Assembly: GCA_900107365.1 (NCBI GenBank)
Contig: FNPS01000003.1
Span: forward strand, 248,001-312,000
Source of the DNA: Flavobacterium aquidurense
Lineage (GTDB): Bacteria; Bacteroidota; Bacteroidia; Flavobacteriales; Flavobacteriaceae
Reading direction: 5' to 3'
Length of the DNA: 64,000 bases
Shown: positions 9,108 to 18,483 of the stretch, piece after piece
Position numbering within the stretch: position 1 is the first letter of the stretch
Layout of the letters: every line of letters begins with the position of its first letter
The notes under the pieces: generated by a model
Database searches by the model: none
Told to the model about the DNA's origin: nothing
Seen by the model: the letters and a program-made list of their open reading frames with translations, nothing else
Made by a program: the position numbers and the translations under genes

Positions 9108-10045
9108 ATCCAAAAGTTTCCATACTTATTCCAAATTATAATCATGCGGCTTTTTTAGCTCAAAGACTTGAAAGTGTTTTCAATCAGACTTATCAAGATT
9201 TTGAAGTCATTCTTCTGGATGACAAAAGCACCGATAATAGTGTAACTATTTTACAACGATGTATTGATCATCCCAAAGTATCTCATTTTATAATTAATAA
9301 TGAAAATTCAGGAAGTCCTTTCAGACAATGGCAAAGAGGAATCCAATTAGCTAAAGGCGAATATATTTGGATTGCGGAAAGTGATGATTATTGTGAACGT
9401 ACCTTTTTAGCTAAATTGATTAACTATATTGATGAGGACGCTTCAATTGGTATTGCTTATTGTCAGACAAATGATGTTAATGAAAAGGGCACTTATTTAA
9501 ATAATCGTATAAATTATACAAATCCATTTCAGCCTAATATATGGGAAACGGATTTTGTGAAAAACGGACGAGAATTCATTGATTTATATTTAAGTTTTTT
9601 TAATGTTATTCCTAATGCAAGTGCAGTAATTTTTAAAAAAGAGTTGGTAGACGATTCTATTTTTTCAACATCCTTAATACAGATGAAAATGTGCGGAGAT
9701 TGGTATTTTTGGATACAGTTAGCTCTACAGTCAAAAGTTTGTTTTCTCTCTGAAACGTTAAATTGTTTTAGGGAACATCAATCTGTAAGTCGCAATCACA
9801 ACGACGCATATAAGAAACAACTAAGATTGCTTGAAGAAAAAAAAGTGCGCTCTTTAATGCATTCATACCAAATTATAAATTTACAATCGGAACAGCTGTT
9901 ATATTCTAAATGGTTTAATCTGCATGCTTTTCGGACAATTTTTGATAGATCTTTTTATGATGTAAAATTGGAGAATGTATCCTTTTTTACTTTTTTGAAG
10001 ATGTATGTTCAAAGTAAATTGTCTATGCTCAAACGTAAATTTTAA
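9104..10045 (+). CDS. GT2 family glycosyltransferase
   Basis: 313-residue GT-A enzyme. Opens with VSILIPNYNHAAFL, then QTYQDFEVILLDDKSTDNS (nucleotide-binding DD) and an acidic metal-binding site in WIAESDDY near residue 95. No membrane segments, so it acts on the cytoplasmic side on a lipid-linked acceptor. The start is a TTG overlapping the stop of the preceding gene (TTGA); no in-frame ATG precedes the conserved beta strand. Sugar donor not predictable. Confidence 0.88.
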   Translation: MNPKVSILIPNYNHAAFLAQRLESVFNQTYQDFEVILLDDKSTDNSVTILQRCIDHPKVSHFIINNENSGSPFRQWQRGIQLAKGEYIWIAESDDYCERTFLAKLINYIDEDASIGIAYCQTNDVNEKGTYLNNRINYTNPFQPNIWETDFVKNGREFIDLYLSFFNVIPNASAVIFKKELVDDSIFSTSLIQMKMCGDWYFWIQLALQSKVCFLSETLNCFREHQSVSRNHNDAYKKQLRLLEEKKVRSLMHSYQIINLQSEQLLYSKWFNLHAFRTIFDRSFYDVKLENVSFFTFLKMYVQSKLSMLKRKF

Positions 10046-10066
10046 TTTGTATTATAATTATATTAT

Positions 10067-11191
10067 ATGGAATTGCAAAAAAATAGAATAGCTATAGTTT
10101 CTCCTTCTCAAAATGTCTATTCCGAAACCTTTATTCAAGAACAAAAAAAAGGATTAAGAGGGGAAATTTTTTTTTATTATGGAGGTCAAGTGCCACAATT
10201 TTTAGAAGGGTTTGGTAAATTATGGAATCGCACCATTGTATGGTCAATAAAAATAAAACGTAAACTAGGATTTAAAACGCTTTCGGTTTCGGAAACAGCT
10301 TTTATGAATTCACTTCGGAAAAACAGAATACAAGTTGTCTTGGCACAGTACGGAACTACAGGTGATAAAATAGTTAATGTTTGCAAAAAAATAAACATTC
10401 CTTTAATAACTCATTTTCATGGTTATGATGCGTCAGTTATAACGGTAATAGAAAACTGTAATTATTATAAAGCCGTTTTTGAATATAGTACCTATGTAAT
10501 TGCGGTTTCAATTTCGATGCAAAAACGATTGATTGAATTAGGCTGTCCAAAAGAAAAATTGATATACAATATTTATGGACCAGATAATTTGTTTGTTAAT
10601 ATTATTCCTCAATTTAGTAACCTTACATTTATTTCGGTAGGGCGTTTTGTAAATAAAAAGGCACCTTACTATACGATATTGGCATTTAAAAAAGCACATG
10701 ATTTATTTCCTGATGCAAGATTAGTTATGGGAGGATCAGGAGAATTATTAGAGACCTGTTTCAATATTATTAAAACATTAAAGATACAAGACGCTGTGAT
10801 GTTACCAGGTATTATTGATAAAATACAATTTGTAGAATATTTATCAGAAGGACTTGCTTTTGTACAACATTCTGTTACCGCAATGAGTGGTGATCAGGAA
10901 GGAACTCCTGTCGCTATTTTGGAAGCGAGTGCGGCTGGACTACCTGTTATTTCAACAAAACATGCAGGTATTCCCGATGTAATTATTGAAGGTGAAACTG
11001 GGTTTTTAGTCGAAGAACATGATGTTGATAGTATGGCTGAAAAAATGATATTGCTTTTAAAAAATAAAGAATTAGCTAAAACATTAGGCAAGAACGGAAA
11101 AGAGAAAATAAAAAGAGATTTTACATTAAAAAGACATTTAGATGTTATTGATGATTTAATTGAAACAATAATCAAAAAAAATGATGAATAA
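10067..11191 (+). CDS. GT4-type glycosyltransferase (GT-B fold)
   Basis: 374 residues. N-terminal acceptor half with IAIVSPSQNVYSETFI and HFHGYDASV; C-terminal nucleotide-sugar half with FISVGRFVNKKAP, then SGDQEGTPVAILEASAAGLPVIS, which carries the EX7E motif of GT4 retaining enzymes. Separated from the preceding gene by 21 bases and overlapping the next by 11. It probably transfers one residue of the repeat unit. Confidence 0.9.
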   Translation: MELQKNRIAIVSPSQNVYSETFIQEQKKGLRGEIFFYYGGQVPQFLEGFGKLWNRTIVWSIKIKRKLGFKTLSVSETAFMNSLRKNRIQVVLAQYGTTGDKIVNVCKKINIPLITHFHGYDASVITVIENCNYYKAVFEYSTYVIAVSISMQKRLIELGCPKEKLIYNIYGPDNLFVNIIPQFSNLTFISVGRFVNKKAPYYTILAFKKAHDLFPDARLVMGGSGELLETCFNIIKTLKIQDAVMLPGIIDKIQFVEYLSEGLAFVQHSVTAMSGDQEGTPVAILEASAAGLPVISTKHAGIPDVIIEGETGFLVEEHDVDSMAEKMILLLKNKELAKTLGKNGKEKIKRDFTLKRHLDVIDDLIETIIKKNDE

Positions 11192-12122
11192 TCCTCTTGT
11201 CTCAATTATAATTCCTACTTATAATCGTGCTAATTTGATTACAGAGACGCTTAATTCAATACTTATGCAATCCTACGAAAATTGGGAGTGTATAGTGGTA
11301 GATGATGGTAGTACAGACAATACTAAATTTATAGTTGATTATTATAAAGAAAAAGACAGTCGTTTTCAATACCACATTAGGCCAAAAAACAGAATGGGTG
11401 GAGGCAATGCAGCCAGAAACTACGGATTTGAATTGAGTAAAGGAGAATTCATACAATGGTTTGACGATGATGATTTGATGGATAAAAATAAAATTAAAAA
11501 GAAACTTGATACTATAATTTCTTTTAAATGTGATTTTGTTATTTCCAAGACTCAAAATTTTACATGTAGTTCCTTTCAATCCCCATATAAATATAATCTT
11601 AAAGAAAATAAATTTGATTTATTTTTGTTTTTGATAAGGAATATCCATTGGTATACTTATGATTGTATGCTTTCTAGGGAAGTAGCGTCGCAAATTAGTT
11701 TTTTTGAAAAAATGAAATCTTGGCAAGACTATTATTATTTTGCTAAAATGTTAAGCATATCAAATAATGGTATATTTATAGATGAGATTTTAACTTATAG
11801 AAGATTACATGAAAACTCAATTCAAGATAATATACATAGATCTGAAAGTGAGTTTCATAAAAATTTGCTATTTGCAAAATTTTATACATACAAGGAAATA
11901 AGGACTAAATTAAACTTAAAACAAAAAAAGAGTTATTTCAAAGGTTGTATAAATCATTCTTTTTATTTGATGAGATATAAATATGTTTCGAATTTAGTGC
12001 CTGAAATACTTTTAGAAACGTTACATCTTTATAAGTTTAAAAATGTCCTATTACTAGTTGTAGGTTATATATTAGTTTTTATTACTGGGAAAGGGGAAGG
12101 ACTGGTAAATAAGATTAAATAA
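11181..12122 (+). CDS. GT2 family glycosyltransferase
   Basis: 313 residues: VSIIIPTYNRANLI, YENWECIVVDDGSTDNT and the metal site WFDDDDLMD near residue 95 define a GT-A family 2 enzyme. The last 25 residues are hydrophobic (VLLLVVGYILVFITG) and could anchor it at the membrane. Two adjacent ATG codons (11181, 11184) can serve as start; both overlap the preceding gene. Its 3' end overlaps the reverse-strand GT14-like gene by 8 bases. Confidence 0.88.
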   Translation: MMNNPLVSIIIPTYNRANLITETLNSILMQSYENWECIVVDDGSTDNTKFIVDYYKEKDSRFQYHIRPKNRMGGGNAARNYGFELSKGEFIQWFDDDDLMDKNKIKKKLDTIISFKCDFVISKTQNFTCSSFQSPYKYNLKENKFDLFLFLIRNIHWYTYDCMLSREVASQISFFEKMKSWQDYYYFAKMLSISNNGIFIDEILTYRRLHENSIQDNIHRSESEFHKNLLFAKFYTYKEIRTKLNLKQKKSYFKGCINHSFYLMRYKYVSNLVPEILLETLHLYKFKNVLLLVVGYILVFITGKGEGLVNKIK

Positions 12123-13068
12123 GATTTTCATCTATCCAATCTAAAATACCTTCATCTATCTCTATGTCAAATTTCCTTGCGAACAATTTGATTTTAGACT
12201 GTTCTTTGAGTTCATTTTGATCATAAGTAGTATTTGTAAATGTGACAGGAAGAGAGGTATTTTTTCTTATCCAATTTACATAGGTAATACTTAGCTCTGT
12301 TTTTAAATTGGGATTATTTTTCTCTAAATGTTTTATTATAGTTTGAAAAAAAATTTCATCAGGTAATAATGTGTACTTGTGCTCCTTAATATAATTAGGA
12401 TTGTCTTTTAAAAACGATAAAATATCTCGAGCCGTATTTGTAGGCATGGCCCACCATTGACCACCACAATATGGTTTTAATTTAGCAGGTAGTGCTCTTT
12501 TAGTTAATAAAAATTTTATGGCTTTTAAAGGAGAAATTTTGAAGATTTTAATAAAGTTCAATAAATTTTTTTTGTTAAAAAAAGACTTATTAAAAAAAGG
12601 AACTAGTTGAATAAAATCTTGTCTGTTTTTGGAAAATTGTATTTTGTAAAAATTGATTCGGTCCAAACCACCATGTTTTCCAAATCCTTTGTAAGGAAGA
12701 GGGAAAATATGCATAAAAATTGTACCTATATTTTTTGTAAAAAAAAGCTTTATTTTTTGTCTGTCCATTAAGGGGTAATCCTGACCACTTAGTAACACAC
12801 AAAAACCATTATTGTTATGTTTGGTTATTAGTTTTAAAGCCTCAATAGTACCTTTCACAATTCCAAGATCTCCCCAAATTCCATATTCTCTCTTATTATC
12901 TGGAATGAAAAAAATGTTTTGTCCTATGATCTGTTTTTTAAAAAAATCTATATTTACATTTTTATCAACATGTATATAAAAGTTCACATTGTCATCGTTT
13001 AACTTTGTTATCAATCTCTTAACCTGAGCAGGGTTTTTATGAACTAGTAAGATATAATTTATATACAT
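12115..13068 (-). CDS. GT14-like (core-2/I-branching type) glycosyltransferase, reverse strand
   Basis: 317 residues. Opens with YINYILLVHKNPAQVKRLI and has NFYIHVDKN, GxWGDLGIVKGTIEAL and LLSGQDYPLMDR, which are hallmarks of the Branch family (beta-1,6-N-acetylglucosaminyltransferase-like, GT14) also found in bacterial glycan loci. It is the only gene on the minus strand within the 39-kb locus, converging on the gene to its left (8-base overlap) and diverging from the one on its right (76-base gap). It must have its own promoter. The branching role is inferred from the family; the donor is unknown. Confidence 0.85.
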   Translation of the reverse strand: MYINYILLVHKNPAQVKRLITKLNDDNVNFYIHVDKNVNIDFFKKQIIGQNIFFIPDNKREYGIWGDLGIVKGTIEALKLITKHNNNGFCVLLSGQDYPLMDRQKIKLFFTKNIGTIFMHIFPLPYKGFGKHGGLDRINFYKIQFSKNRQDFIQLVPFFNKSFFNKKNLLNFIKIFKISPLKAIKFLLTKRALPAKLKPYCGGQWWAMPTNTARDILSFLKDNPNYIKEHKYTLLPDEIFFQTIIKHLEKNNPNLKTELSITYVNWIRKNTSLPVTFTNTTYDQNELKEQSKIKLFARKFDIEIDEGILDWIDENLI

Positions 13069-13085
13069 AATTATTGATGTTTAAG

Positions 13086-13093
13086 CAAAAATA
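13086..13093 (-). promoter_or_regulatory. Possible promoter -7 element for the reverse GT14-like gene
   Basis: Read on the minus strand this is TATTTTTG, matching TAnnTTTG, 18 bases before the start codon at 13068. No -33 TTTG at proper spacing was seen. Confidence 0.3.
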
Positions 13094-13144
13094 TGAATTT
13101 TAATTCCTTAAAAAAAACTAATTAATCCCTATACAAAAAGGAGT

Positions 13145-14206
13145 ATGGAAGAAACTGTAAGAAGTATTGACAATAGAATTATTGATGGTCCACATATTCC
13201 GCTTATATCGGTTATTTTGCCAGTTTACAATGTCGGATCCTATATTAAAGAAGCTATAGGTTCAATTCTAAACCAGACGATTCAGGATTTTGAAATTATT
13301 GTTATTGATGATCATTCAACAGATAATACTATTAATGTGATAGAGTCTATTAAAGATTCCAGAATAAGGATACTAAAAAAAAATGAAAATAAGGGGCTTA
13401 TAGATAGCTTGGATATAGGTTTTAAGGAAGCAAAAGGAAAATATATTGCCCGGATGGATGGTGATGATATTAGTTTGCCTGATAGATTTCAAAAGCAATA
13501 TAAAATTTTAGAAAATAATCCCAGTATAAAAGCTTGTGGCTGTTGGCTTAAAGAGTTCGGTTATTCAAACAAATTAATACTCCATAAAGAAAATCATGAT
13601 GAAATTGTTTCAAGGCTCTTATTATCGTGTTCGATGTCACTTGGCAGTGTTATGCTAGAGCGATTATGGGTCAGAGATTATAAGTTTGATAAAACAAAAA
13701 TTCATGTGGAGGATTATGATTTTTGGTCAAAGATGGCATGGACTGGAAAATTTTATAATATTCAGGAAGTATTGTATAATTATAGAGTTCATAAGTCACA
13801 AGTCTCTACACTTTATAAATCAATACAGATAAAGGGAGATATAAATATAAAGTTGTTGTTGTTTAAAAAGCTACAATATGATACGGAAATATTTTCGGAT
13901 GAAATAATAATAAAAATATTATTATTGAATACGCCAATTGAAGTAAAAGAATTCAAGTTGTTTTTGAAATGGCTTAATCAATTAATTTTTTTGAATAACA
14001 AAACTCGTATCTACTCTCCAATTGAATTGAAGAAAGTTTTGAAAATTATAAAAAGGTCGACACTTTTTTCTCTTTACTTTAAAAAAACACCCACAGGTAT
14101 AACAAAAAAATGGAGAATAAAGATGTTATTTAACTTATCGATGAGTGACCTCTTATTTATATTAATAATAAAAGAACGAGAAATCAGAAAGAGGATCTTA
14201 AAATGA
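13145..14206 (+). CDS. GT2 family glycosyltransferase
   Basis: 353 residues with a GT-A domain: ISVILPVYNVGSYI at about 21-34, FEIIVIDDHSTDNT, and the metal site ARMDGDD near residue 105. The stretch HVEDYDFWSKMA is a typical GT2 acceptor-side motif. The extra C-terminal 100 residues are basic and unassigned. The start follows the divergent 76-base gap, and the stop overlaps the next start by 4 bases (ATGA), beginning a tightly coupled run of six genes up to 19721. Confidence 0.88.
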   Translation: MEETVRSIDNRIIDGPHIPLISVILPVYNVGSYIKEAIGSILNQTIQDFEIIVIDDHSTDNTINVIESIKDSRIRILKKNENKGLIDSLDIGFKEAKGKYIARMDGDDISLPDRFQKQYKILENNPSIKACGCWLKEFGYSNKLILHKENHDEIVSRLLLSCSMSLGSVMLERLWVRDYKFDKTKIHVEDYDFWSKMAWTGKFYNIQEVLYNYRVHKSQVSTLYKSIQIKGDINIKLLLFKKLQYDTEIFSDEIIIKILLLNTPIEVKEFKLFLKWLNQLIFLNNKTRIYSPIELKKVLKIIKRSTLFSLYFKKTPTGITKKWRIKMLFNLSMSDLLFILIIKEREIRKRILK

Positions 14207-15444
14207 ATCAGTCAAAAATAATAATTTTCAAAGTTCCTGAATTTCCGCACCTTTCAGAAACATTTATTGTCGCACAGATTATTACTGGAATAAAGCTGGG
14301 CTATGAAGTGAAAATCTTGATTAGAAAGCTTCTTGATAATGATACAGCAGTTAATTCTATTTTAATTAAGGAGTATGGTTTACTTGATAAAATAATTATT
14401 GAAGATTATAATATTCCAAAAAATAGGTTAGTACGTTTAATTAAATGGATTTTTTTATTAATATTAAATTTTAGAGACTTAAATTATATAATAAAATATT
14501 ATAAAGAATTCTCTAAATTTAGTTTGACATGCTTATATCAATGGCTTTTTTTTCAAAGATTTAAGAATGCTACTCTTTTTCACGTTCAATACGGAACCAA
14601 TTCTAAACCTTTAGATATTTTAAAAAAAACAGGTTTTAAACCCGCTGTAATTGTTACTTTTCATGGACATGATGCATTTTTTCCTATAAATGGTTATATT
14701 CCCAATAATGGTTATTATGACAATTTGTTTAAGTATGCAGATTTAATAACTGCTAACACTCCATATCTAGCCGATAAAATTATTGAGCTAGGCTGCCCTA
14801 GAGAATTACTTTCAATTATTCCTGTTGGTGTTGATACTGATTTTTTTTATGCCAATAAAGAAAGTAAAATAATTCATAGTACATTAAAACTAATCACAGT
14901 TGGTCGTTTAGACAAAGTCAAAGGTCATGATTATTGTATCTTGGCTGTGGCAGATTTAATTAATAAAGGGGTAGATGTAACATTGACAATTATTGGTGAA
15001 GGTAAAGAGCGCAAAAGTCTCGAAGACTTAATAGCACAATACCAACTTGAAGATAAAGTTTTTTTGAAAGGAAAAAAAACACAACTAGAGGTTAGGCAGG
15101 AATTGTGGGAACATGACCTTTATTTGTTGACGGCAGTTGCATTAGGAGATGGAAGAAGAGAAACACAGGGATTAGCTACTCTTGAAGCGCAGGCTTGTGG
15201 ATTGCCAGTTGTTGCTTTTGATTCGGGTGGCATAAAATATACTATTGAAGATGAAAAAACGGGATTAATTTGTAAAGAATATGATGTACAAGAAGTTTCA
15301 GATAAAATCAAATTATTATATTCAAATCCTATACTTAAAATAGAGATGAGCATGAATACGAAAGATTTTATAAAACAGAATTTTTCACAAAATTATATTG
15401 ATAGTATTTGGGAAAAAGAATATTTACAATTACTTAAAGCATGA
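14203..15444 (+). CDS. GT4-type glycosyltransferase (colanic-acid WcaL/AmsK-like)
   Basis: 413 residues. N-terminal FPHLSETFIVAQI and TFHGHDAF resemble WcaL/AmsK transferases. The C-terminal domain has LITVGRLDKVKGHDYCI and the EX7E region in TQGLATLEAQACGLPVVAFD. Overlaps neighbours by 4 bases at both ends. A galactosyl- or other hexosyltransferase on the cytoplasmic face is likely; the specific sugar cannot be read from the sequence. Confidence 0.9.
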   Translation: MNQSKIIIFKVPEFPHLSETFIVAQIITGIKLGYEVKILIRKLLDNDTAVNSILIKEYGLLDKIIIEDYNIPKNRLVRLIKWIFLLILNFRDLNYIIKYYKEFSKFSLTCLYQWLFFQRFKNATLFHVQYGTNSKPLDILKKTGFKPAVIVTFHGHDAFFPINGYIPNNGYYDNLFKYADLITANTPYLADKIIELGCPRELLSIIPVGVDTDFFYANKESKIIHSTLKLITVGRLDKVKGHDYCILAVADLINKGVDVTLTIIGEGKERKSLEDLIAQYQLEDKVFLKGKKTQLEVRQELWEHDLYLLTAVALGDGRRETQGLATLEAQACGLPVVAFDSGGIKYTIEDEKTGLICKEYDVQEVSDKIKLLYSNPILKIEMSMNTKDFIKQNFSQNYIDSIWEKEYLQLLKA

Positions 15445-16451
15445 CGGATTTAAAAATTTCTATTATTCTTCCAGTCTACAATGGTGAAAAATACCTCTCT
15501 CAATCTATAGAGAGTTGCCTGAATCAGACTTTTAAAAATATTGAACTAATCATAGTTAATGACTGTTCTACCGATAAGACTTTGAGTATTGCTACTCAAT
15601 ATGCACAAAAAGATAATAGAATTAAGATTATAAGTAATTTTGAAAATAAGAAGTTACCAGCAAGTTTAAATATTGGGCATAATGCAGCAAGTGGAGATTT
15701 TTTAACATGGACAAGTGATGACAATTTTTATGAGCTTGATGCTTTAGAAAAACTTTTAGAATCATTGTTAGAAAATGAAGCTGATATTGTTTATAGTAAT
15801 ATTTTCTTAATTGATAATTTTGGTAACAGAATAAGAGAGGTTAAATTATTAGGAGTAGAAAATTTAATTTTTGGGAATGTTATAGGGTCCTGTTTTTTAT
15901 ATAGGCGAAATGTTTTTCAAAAAAATAAGGGTTATAATGAAACTTTATTTTTAGTTGAAGACTATGATTTTTGGATACGTGCTCTCTTACATAGTAAATA
16001 TTGTAAACTTGATCAGTTTTTGTATAATTATAGAAAACATGGAGATAGTTTAACGAATCAGATTAAAACAGTTAATAATAAACAAATTATCTGGATAAAA
16101 AACATAGAGACAATGTATCTTGAATTTTCAAGAAATTTCATGGATCACGATTTTGAAGTTTTTTCAGAATTGCAAACTAAAATATTAAGTTGTCAACAAA
16201 TAAAATTTGAGTGGGTTATAAAAAATTATTCTGCAATTAAAAAATTTAAAGAAAATATTTTCAGGAATAAAAACTTTCAAAATAGAAAAGTAATTGAGAA
16301 AGTCTTTTTAAATCAGATAATTCTGTTGATGATAGGAGATTTTGTTAGAAAAAAAAGTAAATATTATTGTTTTTTTATATTTAAAAACTATTATTTATTT
16401 TTAGATAAAAACACTATGAAAATTTTAATAAAGTATTCCTTTTTTAAATGA
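15441..16451 (+). CDS. GT2 family glycosyltransferase
   Basis: 336 residues: ISIILPVYNGEKYL, NIELIIVNDCSTDKT and a metal site in TWTSDDNF near residue 95. LVEDYDFWIRA and the YRKHGDSLT segment are also family features. The C-terminal 100 residues are unusually rich in Lys, Asn and Phe, reflecting extreme A+T content. ATGA overlaps at both ends place it in the translationally coupled run. Confidence 0.87.
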   Translation: MTDLKISIILPVYNGEKYLSQSIESCLNQTFKNIELIIVNDCSTDKTLSIATQYAQKDNRIKIISNFENKKLPASLNIGHNAASGDFLTWTSDDNFYELDALEKLLESLLENEADIVYSNIFLIDNFGNRIREVKLLGVENLIFGNVIGSCFLYRRNVFQKNKGYNETLFLVEDYDFWIRALLHSKYCKLDQFLYNYRKHGDSLTNQIKTVNNKQIIWIKNIETMYLEFSRNFMDHDFEVFSELQTKILSCQQIKFEWVIKNYSAIKKFKENIFRNKNFQNRKVIEKVFLNQIILLMIGDFVRKKSKYYCFFIFKNYYLFLDKNTMKILIKYSFFK

Positions 16452-17371
16452 AAAAAAAAGTAACTATAATCATGGCGACTTATAATAGGAGTCATTTTAT
16501 TTTAGAATCTTTACTGTCTATTCAGAATCAAACCTATTCAGAATTTGAATGTTTAATAATTGATGACGGGGGAACCGATAAAACTTTAGAAGTTATTACA
16601 CCAATTTTAAATAAAGATTCTCGTTTTAAGTTTTTAAAACGGCCTGAAAATTATACAAAAGGATTGCCGGGATGTAGAAATTACGGAATTGATTTAGCAA
16701 AAGGTGATTATATCATATTTTTTGATGATGACGATATTGTGCATCCACAAAATTTGGAATTGTGTACGACTGAATTAAATAAAAATAAGGTTGCCTTCTG
16801 TAGGTATCAGAGAGAGGTTTTTTTCAATGAATTCCATTATAATTTTGATTATTCGAAGGAGTATTCTTCATTCAAAGTTGGAGTTAATGATGTTGGAAGC
16901 ATTTTAACTCATGAATTACCATTTAATTCATGTGCCGTAATGTGGAAAGCAACATGTTTTGAAAAGAATCGTTTTGCGGAACATTTGATGTACGCTGAAG
17001 AATGGGAATTATATTCCAAAATTATATCTTCAGGATTTGAAGGTCTTTCTATAAACAAATGTCTGTTTTACGGAAGAAAACATGCTAATTCAAATACTGG
17101 TGAATTTTTTCAAAATAATCCTGTTAGAATGGCTTCTCAAGCTGATGCAGTTATTTTAGTTGTTCAAAATCTTAAAGAAAAAAAAATACTTACAGATTCA
17201 TTGATTCAATATTTTATAACTATTTCTATTGGTTTTAAAGAGTACAATTTGTTTAATAGAATATTAAATATTTTGGATTTAAGTATTTTTGCACGTTTAA
17301 AATGGATTTTTTTTTACCAGTCTTATCCTTTACGTTTGCCTATTTATAAAATAAAAAAAAGATTTAAGTAA
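16448..17371 (+). CDS. GT2 family glycosyltransferase
   Basis: 307 residues: VTIIMATYNRSHFI, FECLIIDDGGTDKT and IIFFDDDDIVHP (metal-binding acidic cluster) give a GT-A family 2 enzyme. A CRNYGIDLAKG segment before the acidic cluster is also diagnostic. It overlaps the preceding gene by 4 bases; its last base is the first of wecB (TAATG junction). Confidence 0.88.
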   Translation: MKKKVTIIMATYNRSHFILESLLSIQNQTYSEFECLIIDDGGTDKTLEVITPILNKDSRFKFLKRPENYTKGLPGCRNYGIDLAKGDYIIFFDDDDIVHPQNLELCTTELNKNKVAFCRYQREVFFNEFHYNFDYSKEYSSFKVGVNDVGSILTHELPFNSCAVMWKATCFEKNRFAEHLMYAEEWELYSKIISSGFEGLSINKCLFYGRKHANSNTGEFFQNNPVRMASQADAVILVVQNLKEKKILTDSLIQYFITISIGFKEYNLFNRILNILDLSIFARLKWIFFYQSYPLRLPIYKIKKRFK

Positions 17372-18483
17372 TGAAAATTCTACTTTGCTTCGGTACGCGT
17401 CCAGAAGCTATTAAAATGGCACCATTATATCATAAGCTTAAAAAAGAAAATTTTGAAGTTATTGTTTGTGTGACTGCACAGCATCGTGAAATGCTAGATC
17501 AGGTTTTAGATTTTTTTGAAATTAAACCTGATTTCGATTTAGATCTTATGCAGGCCAATCAGTCTTTAAATAGTTTAAGTGCACTTATTTTGTCTAAAAT
17601 AGATGGTGTACTTCGGGAAACTAACCCTGATTTAGTTTTAGTGCATGGTGATACAACAACATCTTCGATGGTCGCTTTGGCGGCTTTTCATCTAGGTATA
17701 AAAGTGGCGCATGTAGAGGCTGGATTAAGAACATACAATAAAATGGCACCATTTCCAGAAGAGATTAACAGACAAATAACCAGTAGATTAGTGGATATTC
17801 ATTTTACACCAACAGCTGAAGCAACACAAAATTTATTAAATGAAGGGATTTTAAAAGAAGATATTATAAAAACTGGCAATACTGTAATTGATGCTTTACT
17901 TTGGACAACAAACAAAATTGAAAAAAATGACTATTATCATCCCGAAATAGAAATGTTAAAAGGTAAAATAACTAAAAATAAAAAAATAGCTTTAGTGACA
18001 GGTCATCGAAGAGAAAACTTTGAGTTGGGCCTGGAGAATCTCTGCGAGGCACTTTTAGAAATTTCTCAAAGGGAAGATGTTCTTATTATATACCCTGTTC
18101 ATTTAAACCCAAATGTTAAGAAAACGGTTTATGATTTATTATCAGATAAAAAAAATATTTTGCTAATTCCTCCAGTATCATATCCGGTTTTTGTCTGGTT
18201 AATGAAGCAATCTTTTTTAATTGTAACTGATTCCGGAGGTATTCAAGAAGAAGCGCCTTCATTAGGTAAACCTGTTATAGTCACCAGAGAAGTTTCTGAA
18301 AGGCCTGAAGGTATAACAGCTGGATTTTCAACTTTAGTAGGAACTGATAAAGGTAAAATTATAAATACTATTCAGGAAATTTTGAATAATTTTAAAGGTT
18401 TTGAAAATTACATAAACCCTTATGGTAGTGGAGATGCATCTGAAAAAATTATTGATTTTTTGCTAAATAAGATTAGAAAATGA
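17371..18483 (+). CDS. wecB: UDP-N-acetylglucosamine 2-epimerase, non-hydrolysing
   Basis: 370 residues, standard length. Interconverts UDP-GlcNAc and UDP-ManNAc. Seen: FGTRPEAIKMAPL at the N-terminus, VHGDTTTSSMVAL, VAHVEAGLRTYN, PFPEEINR and VTDSGGIQEEAPSLGKPVI, all signature segments of the WecB/MnaA family. It overlaps the genes on both sides, so it is part of the operon. UDP-ManNAc may be a direct building block or be oxidised to ManNAcA, but no WecC dehydrogenase was seen here. The hydrolysing paralogue NeuC lies at 21903. Confidence 0.95.
   Translation: MKILLCFGTRPEAIKMAPLYHKLKKENFEVIVCVTAQHREMLDQVLDFFEIKPDFDLDLMQANQSLNSLSALILSKIDGVLRETNPDLVLVHGDTTTSSMVALAAFHLGIKVAHVEAGLRTYNKMAPFPEEINRQITSRLVDIHFTPTAEATQNLLNEGILKEDIIKTGNTVIDALLWTTNKIEKNDYYHPEIEMLKGKITKNKKIALVTGHRRENFELGLENLCEALLEISQREDVLIIYPVHLNPNVKKTVYDLLSDKKNILLIPPVSYPVFVWLMKQSFLIVTDSGGIQEEAPSLGKPVIVTREVSERPEGITAGFSTLVGTDKGKIINTIQEILNNFKGFENYINPYGSGDASEKIIDFLLNKIRK

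Noticed and set aside
12590..12802. Second reverse frame within the GT14-like gene
   Set aside because: A shadow of the GT14 gene in another frame, with no own start context or domain.
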